Assembly (NCBI GenBank): GCA_900544445.1 | Contig: UQVK01000118.1 | Coordinates: forward strand, 1-10,476 | Reading direction: 5' to 3' | DNA length: 10,476 bases | From: an uncultured Lachnospiraceae bacterium | GTDB lineage: Bacteria > Bacillota > Clostridia > Lachnospirales > Lachnospiraceae | Part shown: piece by piece, positions 1 to 5,082 of the stretch | Position numbering within the stretch: the first letter of the stretch is position 1 | Layout of the letters: each line of letters opens with the position of its first letter | Program-made: the position numbers and the translations under genes | Notes under the pieces: model-generated | The model's database searches: none | The model's input: the letters and a program-made list of their open reading frames with translations, nothing else | What the model was told of the DNA's origin: nothing

Positions 1-52
1 AAGACATCGCCCTTTCACGGCGGTAACACGGGTTCGATTCCCGTTGGAGTCA
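1..52 (+). tRNA. tRNA-Glu (anticodon UUC), 5' end cut off by the window
   Basis: The 3' two thirds of a tRNA are visible. The anticodon stem is 7-11/19-23 around the loop CTTTCAC (12-18), with anticodon TTC at 14-16, which reads Glu codons. The T arm is ACGGG/CCCGT (28-32/40-44) around TTCGATT. The 3' acceptor strand is TGGAGTC (45-51), followed by discriminator A52. The CCA end is not encoded, so it must be added by tRNA nucleotidyltransferase. The acceptor 5' strand and D arm lie before the window. No terminator separates it from the tRNA-Cys gene 32 bases downstream, so the two are probably co-transcribed. Confidence 0.93.
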
Positions 53-84
53 TTTTTTACAAAAGATAGAATATATATTATTAT

Positions 85-156
85 GGCGCAGTAGCCAAGT
101 GGTAAGGCACCGGTCTGCAACACCGTTATTCACCGGTTCAAATCCGGTCTGCGCCT
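85..156 (+). tRNA. tRNA-Cys (anticodon GCA)
   Basis: This is a complete 72-base cloverleaf. The acceptor strand GGCGCAG (85-91) pairs with CTGCGCC (149-155), and the discriminator is T156, the base expected for tRNA-Cys. The anticodon loop CTGCAAC (115-121) carries GCA at 117-119. The T arm has CCGG/CCGG pairing around TTCAAAT. The outermost anticodon-stem pair (C110/T126) is a mismatch. CCA is not encoded. It is the last gene of the tRNA transcript, because a terminator follows at once. Confidence 0.96.
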
Positions 157-162
157 CTTATT

Positions 163-190
163 AAAACCTCGAAGTTTTTCGGGGTTTTTT
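163..190 (+). terminator. Rho-independent terminator of the tRNA operon
   Basis: AAAACCTCGAA (163-173) pairs with TTCGGGGTTTT (178-188) through an 11-bp stem with one G-T wobble and a GTTT loop. The T-run at 185-190 continues as ATTTT. The hairpin starts seven bases after the tRNA-Cys discriminator base, so it ends that transcript. Confidence 0.9.
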
Positions 191-262
191 ATTTTGCAAA
201 TCTTTCTATCCAGCGGTCAGCTGAATCTGTAATTTCCAGAAAGGCTCATAAAAATCTGAAAT

Positions 263-283
263 TTTTCTCACAGTTTTCTCACA
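263..283 (+). repeat. Tandem TTTTCTCACA repeat upstream of the first methyltransferase
   Basis: TTTTCTCACA occurs at 263-272 and again at 274-283, a period of 11 bases or about one helical turn. It lies in the otherwise featureless AT-rich gap 191-343. A weak promoter can be read through it: CTCACA (267-272), 17 bases, TTTTAT (290-295), with four of six matches in each box. The repeat could be an operator or chance in AT-rich DNA. Nothing else is recognisable in this gap. Confidence 0.35.
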
Positions 284-343
284 AAAGATTTTTATCGTAG
301 TGACGTAAAGAAATACGAAAGAATCGATTCCGGGTGAAGTGAA

Positions 344-1027
344 ATGAATGAGAAAACGAAAAGACTTACAGATGGATTCGAACATAGCAATTTGGACGAG
401 CTGGCAAACCGGTTACGAAGATATCTGCTATTTCTGGGGGAATATCTTTTCATGGAAAGGCCGAGAGGGCTGGACTTTACCATGAGGGGTACCAGGCTGT
501 ATCAGCAAAGCGCTGGAAAGTATCATGGGTACAGCAAAACGGACGAGAAACATCTGCAGGAGATTTTCCAGACACTGGATTTTTCCAGGTGCAGAAACCT
601 TCTGGATGTGGGCTGCGGCAAAGGCGTGGTCTTGAAGGAGGCGGCAAAGTTTCCCTTTGAGAGAATTGCAGGAATTGAACTACAGGAAGAGCTGGTGAGA
701 ACCGCCGGGAAGAATTTTCGGATTCTGGGACTGGAGAAACGGATTTCCTGTATGCAGGCGGACGCATTGGATTTTGATGGATATGGGGAATTTGATGTAT
801 TTTTCTTCTTTAACCCTTTTTCCGAAGAGGTTTTCGGAAGGGTGATCGACCGGATCCTGGAAAGCAGGAAAAGCGACGGACCGCTGACCTTTATCTACCA
901 CAATCCGCGGTATCTGGATGCGCTGGAAGAGCGGCTTAAGCGGGCAGCATCGGGGCCGGAACAAGTCCGAAAGGTTATGCTTCACGATAAAAGAAAGAAT
1001 TATGATACCTGCATTTTAAGTATGTAA
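344..1027 (+). CDS. Class I SAM-dependent methyltransferase, substrate unknown
   Basis: This 227-residue protein has the Rossmann-like methyltransferase fold. Motif I, LLDVGCGKG (residues 86-94), binds the SAM methionine and carboxypropyl part. The acidic residue ending strand 2 is E112 (AGIEL), which should bind the ribose hydroxyls. QADALDF (138-144) follows strand 3. FFFNPF (154-159) sits at motif IV, where NPPY/DPPY occurs in N-methyltransferases, but the diagnostic second Pro is Phe. The N-terminal 80 residues are an Arg-rich helical cap that could bind a polyanion or protein partner; this is inference. The ATG at 344 is preceded by GGTGA (333-337), which fits the extended Shine-Dalgarno sequence. 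The next gene is also a methyltransferase, 57 bases downstream on the same strand, so the two probably form an operon. The fold is clear; the methylated molecule cannot be told from sequence. Confidence 0.85.
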   Translation: MNEKTKRLTDGFEHSNLDELANRLRRYLLFLGEYLFMERPRGLDFTMRGTRLYQQSAGKYHGYSKTDEKHLQEIFQTLDFSRCRNLLDVGCGKGVVLKEAAKFPFERIAGIELQEELVRTAGKNFRILGLEKRISCMQADALDFDGYGEFDVFFFFNPFSEEVFGRVIDRILESRKSDGPLTFIYHNPRYLDALEERLKRAASGPEQVRKVMLHDKRKNYDTCILSM

Positions 1028-1038
1028 CTTTGGGAACT

Positions 1039-1065
1039 GTCTGAACGGTTTGGGGCTGTTCAGAC
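1039..1065 (+). other. Intercistronic hairpin between the two methyltransferase genes
   Basis: GTCTGAACGG (1039-1048) pairs with CTGTTCAGAC (1056-1065), ten pairs including one G-T, around the loop TTTGGGG. No T-run follows, so it is not an obvious terminator. It lies just before the purine-rich ribosome binding site AGGAAGGAG (1071-1079) of the second gene. It could stabilise or process the mRNA, or tune translation of the downstream gene. Confidence 0.55.
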
Positions 1066-1084
1066 TGCAGAGGAAGGAGAAGAA

Positions 1085-2041
1085 ATGGAGAGAAAATGGC
1101 CTGAGGTGAAAATCCCCGCAGAATGGGAGAAAAAGGATATATACAAGCCTGTTTTTCTGAACAAGTACGGATATTATGAGCTTCGGAAGCAGAACACGCC
1201 GGAGGAGAGAGGAAAGAATTTTGAGGAAAATTATTTTCAGAATTATGCAGGACAGACCTATGCAAAGGAGTATCCGGAGAATGAGCTTGCGTTCATTCAG
1301 AACAAAATCGAAGAACGGGAACTGGTAATCCGGGAAAATCTGAAAGAAGCAGGAAAAAATCCGGAGGAGGGCTATTCCCTTCTGGATATCGGCTGTGGCG
1401 AGGGCTTTCTTCTGAAGCATTTTCATGATAAAGGGGTACGTGTGAAAGGAATTGATTTCGGGGTGTACGCGCTGGAGCATTTTCACCCGGAACTGCTTTC
1501 CTGCTTTGAGCAGGGAGATATGGAGAAACTGCTTCCGCAGATGGCGGCACGGAAAGAATATTTTGATGTGGTGAATGCGGACCGGGTGCTCGATATGGTG
1601 CCGGATGCCGGTGAGGGTGTGGAGCGGATGAAGGAGGTAATGTCGGAGCATTCGATTCTGGTGATCAAGGTAGCCAACAATTATTCCAACATTCAGCGGA
1701 TGCTGCTGGCGGCCGGAGAGATGAAGGAGGAATACTGGCTGGATGATCCGGACCATACGGGATACTTCAACCGGGAGGGACTGATCGCCCTGATGGAGGA
1801 TCATGGAATGGAGTGTCTGGATTTTTACGGGGATACCTTTGTGGATCTGCAGCTTCTGAACCCGTATTCCAATTACTATGAAAAGCCGGAGACAGGCCAC
1901 GCGGCGCACCAGACGGCGGTGCGGATGGAGAATCTTCTGCATGAAATTTCTCCGGAGAGAACGGTGGAGGTGTACCGTCTGCTGGGCGAGATGGGTTTTG
2001 GACGGGAAATTGTGGGCGTTTTTCGGAAGAAGGGAAAATAG
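1085..2041 (+). CDS. Class I SAM-dependent methyltransferase, substrate unknown
   Basis: This 318-residue protein carries a central methyltransferase domain. Motif I is LLDIGCGEG (99-107). KGIDFG (121-126) ends strand 2, with D124 as the likely ribose ligand. QGDME (143-147) follows strand 3. FDVVNADRVLDMV (160-172) replaces strand 4. The C-terminal part has YFNREGLIALMEDHGMECL (227-245), the helix-strand pattern seen in Methyltransf_23-type enzymes, many of which act on sugars, quinones or small molecules. The first 95 residues are charged and helical and resemble nothing I can name. The ATG has a strong AAGGAG five bases upstream (1074-1079). It shares only the fold with the preceding gene, so this is not a simple duplication. 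The gene ends in a Lys-rich tail encoded by the start of an A/G-rich tandem repeat, and a terminator follows. Confidence 0.85.
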   Translation: MERKWPEVKIPAEWEKKDIYKPVFLNKYGYYELRKQNTPEERGKNFEENYFQNYAGQTYAKEYPENELAFIQNKIEERELVIRENLKEAGKNPEEGYSLLDIGCGEGFLLKHFHDKGVRVKGIDFGVYALEHFHPELLSCFEQGDMEKLLPQMAARKEYFDVVNADRVLDMVPDAGEGVERMKEVMSEHSILVIKVANNYSNIQRMLLAAGEMKEEYWLDDPDHTGYFNREGLIALMEDHGMECLDFYGDTFVDLQLLNPYSNYYEKPETGHAAHQTAVRMENLLHEISPERTVEVYRLLGEMGFGREIVGVFRKKGK

Positions 2042-2071
2042 GAAAAAAGGAAAATAGAAAAAAGGGAAATG
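2026..2071 (+). repeat. Three degenerate 15-16 base purine repeats at the gene end
   Basis: The units are GAAGAAGGGAAAATAG (2026-2041), GAAAAAAGGAAAATA (2042-2056) and GAAAAAAGGGAAATG (2057-2071), followed by a decayed fourth unit. Units two and three differ at only two of 15 positions. The first unit encodes the last residues and stop codon of the methyltransferase, and the rest runs up to the terminator. This is consistent with slippage-type expansion at the 3' end of the gene. Confidence 0.6.
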
Positions 2072-2080
2072 GAAAATGAA

Positions 2081-2120
2081 GAAAGAGCGGTTCACAAAAG
2101 CGAGCCGCCCTTTCTTTTTT
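2081..2120 (+). terminator. Rho-independent terminator, probably used from both sides
   Basis: GAAAG (2081-2085) and GCGGTTC (2087-2093) pair with GAGCCGC (2102-2108) and CTTTC (2110-2114), with one A/C mismatch and one wobble. Six T (2115-2120) follow on the plus strand, ending the methyltransferase operon. On the minus strand the same hairpin is followed by a broken T-rich tract (TTCATTTTCC), so it can also stop the convergent uxuB transcript, whose stop codon is seven bases away. Confidence 0.88.
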
Positions 2121-2126
2121 GCGAGG

Positions 2127-3740
2127 TTATCCCAGATATTTTTCCAGCGTTGCATTCACCGCGCCGGGGCCGGCAGTAAGTTCCTTAAAGTAGTCCTTCA
2201 CCAGATCGGCAAGGCCGACAGCGAAGAGGTTTACGCCCCAGATGCTTTCATTGGAAAGAAGAGCATCCAGGAAGGACAGATCCTGCGGCATGTCGCCAAG
2301 ACGACAGGAGGCAAAAATCGGACGCAGGGTGGAAAGCAGGGGATCCGGGCTGGGTTCGAAGGCGGTTCCGTTGTCATCCACAGCCATCAGATAACGCAGC
2401 CAGCCTGCGAATACCAGAGGGATCATTTTCAGGGAGGAAACGCTCAGGGAAGGATCCTTGTCGTAAGCCTTGATGGTCTCGCCGAAGCGGATGGGCAGCT
2501 TCTGAGAGGTATCGGTGGCAATCCGCTGCGGAGTGTCGGGCATGAACGGATTGGGGATTCGCTTCTGTACCACTTCATCGATGAACTGCTTCGGATCCAG
2601 AACACCCGGATTGACCACAACGGGAAGGCCTTCGGTATAGCCGACGATTTCCACGAATTTTTTCAGGAGCGGGTTCTTCATCTCTTCAGAGATGAGCTGA
2701 TAGCCAAGAAGGCAGCCGTAAATGGCGAGGGTGGTATGAAGGGGATTCAGGCAGGTGCAGACCTTCATTTTTTCCACCTTGTCCACGGTCTCCCGGTCGG
2801 TGTAGAGAATGCCCGCTTCATCCAGCGGGAGCTTTCCGTTGGGGAAGGCGTCTTCAATGACGAGGTACTGGCATTCTTCCGCGTTGACGAAGGGCGCAAC
2901 ATAGGTTTTCTTTCCAGTGACGCAGGCTGCCAGGTCACTGATTCCATCCTGTTCCAGCATGGCCTTAACGGTGTCGTCCGGTCTGGGGGTGATCTTATCG
3001 ATCATGGTCCAGGGGAAGGCGGTTTTGGTTCGGTCATTGACGTAGGAAACAAAGCCGTCTTCGATCAGGCCGTTATCTTGCCAGGCGGATGCAAAAGCGC
3101 TCACTGCTGCGTACAGTTTGTCGCCGTTGTGGGAGCAGTTGTCCATGCTGACCAGGCTGATGGGAAGCGCTCCTGCCAGAAAACGCTCATAGATGAGGGA
3201 GGAAACCTTTCCCAGATAGCTCTTCGGGGCCTGTGGTCCATGGGCAAAATCCCAGGCGATGTCCGCAAGGGTCTCGCCCTTGCCGTCTGTTAGGCTGTAC
3301 CCCTTTTCCGTGATGGTGAAACTCGCCATCTGCAGGGAAGACGCGCGGAAGATTTCCTTCAGACGTCCGTATTCCTGCGGGTCGGCGCTGTCCAGGATGA
3401 GGGATTCCACAATGCTTCCCACCACCGTTTTTTCCACGGTTCCATCCGCCTTCAGCGTCGCCAGGATGCTCAGGTTGTCGTGAGGGCGGTACATCTTTTC
3501 AATGATCTCATAGTCGTAGCCCTCCGCCGCGATCAGGCCCGTATCCAGCACGCCGCGGTTTAAGAGCTCCTGAGCCACGTTTGCCTGGAAGGCGCGGAAA
3601 ATATTTCCTGCACCGAAATGAATCCAGCGGGGATTTTCACGCGTGCGCGCGGCTACGGCGGGAATGTCATACTGCGGAAGGCTGTAGCCTGCCTGCTTCC
3701 AGTCTTCAGTCTGTTTCAGTCCCTGTAAGGTCAGTTCCAT
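2127..3740 (-). CDS. uxuB: D-fructuronate reductase (mannonate oxidoreductase), mannitol dehydrogenase family
   Basis: This 537-residue cytosolic NAD(P)-dependent enzyme belongs to the polyol-specific long-chain dehydrogenase family. It should interconvert D-fructuronate and D-mannonate. The N-terminal nucleotide-binding loop is HFGAGNIFRAF (41-51). SMDNCSHNG (198-206) matches the conserved DNxxxNG stretch. The catalytic region is KVCTCLNPLH (326-335), offering K326, N332 and H335. NPFMPDTPQRIATDTSQKLP (397-416) is the typical C-terminal signature. The ATG at 3740 has AAAGGAG (3750-3756) nine bases upstream. It lies 60 bases downstream of uxuA on the same strand; this neighbour is the main reason to prefer fructuronate reductase over tagaturonate reductase or mannitol dehydrogenase. 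The spacing in the catalytic motif is K-x5-N-x2-H, one residue longer than the K-x4-N-x2-H usually quoted for the family. Confidence 0.9.
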   Translation of the reverse strand: MELTLQGLKQTEDWKQAGYSLPQYDIPAVAARTRENPRWIHFGAGNIFRAFQANVAQELLNRGVLDTGLIAAEGYDYEIIEKMYRPHDNLSILATLKADGTVEKTVVGSIVESLILDSADPQEYGRLKEIFRASSLQMASFTITEKGYSLTDGKGETLADIAWDFAHGPQAPKSYLGKVSSLIYERFLAGALPISLVSMDNCSHNGDKLYAAVSAFASAWQDNGLIEDGFVSYVNDRTKTAFPWTMIDKITPRPDDTVKAMLEQDGISDLAACVTGKKTYVAPFVNAEECQYLVIEDAFPNGKLPLDEAGILYTDRETVDKVEKMKVCTCLNPLHTTLAIYGCLLGYQLISEEMKNPLLKKFVEIVGYTEGLPVVVNPGVLDPKQFIDEVVQKRIPNPFMPDTPQRIATDTSQKLPIRFGETIKAYDKDPSLSVSSLKMIPLVFAGWLRYLMAVDDNGTAFEPSPDPLLSTLRPIFASCRLGDMPQDLSFLDALLSNESIWGVNLFAVGLADLVKDYFKELTAGPGAVNATLEKYLG

Positions 3741-3756
3741 TCTGATACACTCCTTT

Positions 3757-3788
3757 CCTGTCCGGCCCTGCCCGATGGTACGGACAGG
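3757..3788 (-). other. Hairpin between uxuA and uxuB, touching the uxuB ribosome binding site
   Basis: CCTGTCCG (3757-3764) and CGGACAGG (3781-3788) form a perfect 8-bp stem with a 16-base loop, extendable by wobble pairs into the AAAGGAG of uxuB. In the minus-strand transcript it lies between the uxuA stop codon and the uxuB start. No T-run follows it. It may lower uxuB translation relative to uxuA or protect the upstream message from 3' decay. Confidence 0.55.
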
Positions 3789-3800
3789 GGCATTTTACAG

Positions 3801-4874
3801 TTATTTATTTTTATGGGATTTCACAATGGCTTCCCAAAGTCCGTTCAGATATGTTGCGCCGAGGGCGCGGTCATAGAGGCCGTAGCCGGGCATGGCGACC
3901 TCTCCCCAGATCATGCGGCCGTGGTCGGGACGGATGGGGCCGGTAAAGCCGATGTCATAAAGGGCGAGCATGATTTCATACATATCGAAGGTGCCGTCGG
4001 AGGAAAGATGGGCGGCCTCTTCGAAATCGGTCGGGGAATTAAATTTCAGGTTGCGCACATGGGCGAAATGAATCCGGCCCTTCAGGGAGCGGATCATGTC
4101 CGGCAGGTCGTTTTCCAGGTTGGTGCCGTAGGAGCCGGAACAGAAGGTGACGCCGTTGTGCGGGTTATCCACCATTTTCATCATGCGAAGGATGTTGGCC
4201 TTATTGATGATGATGCGGGGAAGTCCGAACACGCTCCAGGCGGGATCGTCCGGATGGATCGCCATGTTGATGTCGTACTTGTCGCAGACCGGCATGATGC
4301 GCTCCAGGAAATATTTCAGATTGGCAAACAGCGCCTCATCATCCACGTTGCGGTACATCTCGAACAGCTCTTTGATGTGCTCCATGCGTTCCGGTTCCCA
4401 GCCGGGCATGATGGAACCATTGGTGTCTGAGGAGATGGAGGAAAACATTTCTTCCGGATTCAGGTTGTCCACGGCTTCCTGGGTGTAGGCGAGCACGGTG
4501 GAGCCGTCTGGACGCAGGCGGGCCAGTTCCGTTCTGGTCCAGTCGAACACGGGCATGAAGTTGTAGCAGACCAGGTGGATATCCGCCTTTCCCAGATTTT
4601 CCAGAGTGGCGATGTAGTTGTCGATATATTTGTCGCGATCGGGAAGCCCGGCTTTGATGGCGTCATGGACGTTGACGCTTTCAATGCCTGCCAGGCTCAG
4701 CCCGGCGTCTTCGATTTCCTTTTTCAAAGCCAGAATGGCATCCAGTTCCCAGACATCTCCGGGCGCGGTGTCATACAGCGTGGAGATCACGCCGGTCACG
4801 CCGGGGATCTGGCGGATCTGCTGCAGGGTAACGGTGTCGAAGCGGCTTCCGTACCATCTCAAAGTCATCTGCAT
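3801..4874 (-). CDS. uxuA: D-mannonate dehydratase
   Basis: This 357-residue protein removes water from D-mannonate to give 2-keto-3-deoxy-D-gluconate, in the Ashwell pathway of hexuronate breakdown. It has the xylose-isomerase-like TIM barrel. Visible signatures are NFMPVFDWTRT (105-115), AIHPDDP (205-211), CSGSYG (245-250), HFAHVRN (269-275) and RPDHGRMIWG (315-324). The likely Mn2+ ligands are H207, C245, H272 and D317, by analogy with structurally studied bacterial mannonate dehydratases. The frame is open up to 5135, but I place the start at 4874. That ATG begins MQMTLRWYG, the usual family N-terminus, has GAGAGGG (4884-4890) nine bases upstream, and gives the usual Firmicute length of about 355-360. 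The longer reading would run through the promoter. It is the first gene of the uxuAB operon, transcribed away from the AraC gene. Confidence 0.95.
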   Translation of the reverse strand: MQMTLRWYGSRFDTVTLQQIRQIPGVTGVISTLYDTAPGDVWELDAILALKKEIEDAGLSLAGIESVNVHDAIKAGLPDRDKYIDNYIATLENLGKADIHLVCYNFMPVFDWTRTELARLRPDGSTVLAYTQEAVDNLNPEEMFSSISSDTNGSIMPGWEPERMEHIKELFEMYRNVDDEALFANLKYFLERIMPVCDKYDINMAIHPDDPAWSVFGLPRIIINKANILRMMKMVDNPHNGVTFCSGSYGTNLENDLPDMIRSLKGRIHFAHVRNLKFNSPTDFEEAAHLSSDGTFDMYEIMLALYDIGFTGPIRPDHGRMIWGEVAMPGYGLYDRALGATYLNGLWEAIVKSHKNK

Positions 4875-4907
4875 AAAAAAATACCCTCTCTTTCCCAAAA
4901 ACCTTTT

Positions 4908-4935
4908 CTGTCTGCAGCCGTTTCCGGCCGGACAG
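4908..4935 (-). promoter_or_regulatory. Leader hairpin of uxuA with a GAAA tetraloop and cre-like sequence
   Basis: In the minus-strand transcript GCCG-GAAA-CGGC (4917-4928) forms a GNRA-capped stem. It is enclosed, across an asymmetric internal loop, by CTGTC/GACAG (4931-4935 with 4908-4912). It lies in the roughly 70-base leader of uxuA. The same DNA contains TGCAGCCGTTTCCG (4913-4926), which matches seven of nine fixed positions of the catabolite-responsive element TGNAANCGNTNNCA, so a CcpA site is another reading. Confidence 0.4.
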
Positions 4936-4942
4936 CGTTTCT
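4931..4942. repeat. Copy 1 of the 12-base direct repeat GACAGCGTTTCT
   Basis: GACAGCGTTTCT at 4931-4942 recurs exactly at 5049-5060, 118 bases away, and both copies follow a GC-rich GGCCG-like stretch. This copy is in the transcribed leader of uxuA. The complement AGAAACGCTGTC has a cre/LacI-like core. One copy in each divergent leader suggests a shared protein site. Confidence 0.5.
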
Positions 4943-4952
4943 TTATGCTTCT

Positions 4953-4981
4953 ATTATAAAGGAATAAAAAATGCTTGAAAA
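4953..4981 (-). promoter_or_regulatory. Promoter of the uxuAB operon
   Basis: On the minus strand the -35 box TTTTCA (4976-4981, four of six matches) is followed by 17 bases and a perfect -10 box TATAAT (4953-4958). Transcription should start near 4946 and give a leader of about 70 bases before the uxuA ATG. The weak -35 box with a perfect -10 box is typical of activator-dependent promoters. Confidence 0.75.
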
Positions 4982-4998
4982 TACCATTTCTTGCTTGA
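4972..4998. promoter_or_regulatory. Candidate AraC-type operator: two TGCTTGA half-sites 20 bp apart
   Basis: TGCTTGA occurs at 4972-4978 and again at 4992-4998, spaced by 20 bp or about two helical turns, as in the direct half-sites bound by AraC-family proteins. The first copy overlaps the -35 box of uxuA and the second overlaps the -35 box of the divergent AraC gene. A single bound protein could therefore activate uxuAB and repress its own gene. Confidence 0.5.
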
Positions 4999-5023
4999 TG
5001 GCATGCAAAAATTGCTCTAAGAT
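4995..5023 (+). promoter_or_regulatory. Promoter of the AraC-family regulator gene
   Basis: TTGATG (4995-5000) and TAAGAT (5018-5023) are separated by 17 bases, with four of six matches in each box. Transcription should start near 5030. The -35 boxes of this promoter and of the divergent uxuA promoter are only 13 bases apart. Confidence 0.5.
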
Positions 5024-5048
5024 GGGAGTGAGAAAAGAAAGGGCCGCC

Positions 5049-5060
5049 GACAGCGTTTCT
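5049..5060. repeat. Copy 2 of the 12-base direct repeat GACAGCGTTTCT
   Basis: This is the second exact copy of GACAGCGTTTCT, in the leader of the AraC gene. It fills most of the loop of a small hairpin, GCCGC (5043-5047) with GCGGC (5061-5065), that ends just before the ribosome binding site AAGGAG (5072-5077). Confidence 0.5.
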
Positions 5061-5082
5061 GCGGCAGGAAAAAGGAGAAAAT

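Noticed and set aside
1016..2155. Long minus-strand open frame (379 codons) opposite the second methyltransferase
   Set aside because: It is antisense to a clear methyltransferase, its translation is His/Leu/Phe-rich without motifs, and it crosses the terminator.
2076..3293. Long plus-strand open frame (405 codons) opposite uxuB
   Set aside because: It starts inside the terminator hairpin and is the shadow of the well-supported mannitol dehydrogenase family gene.
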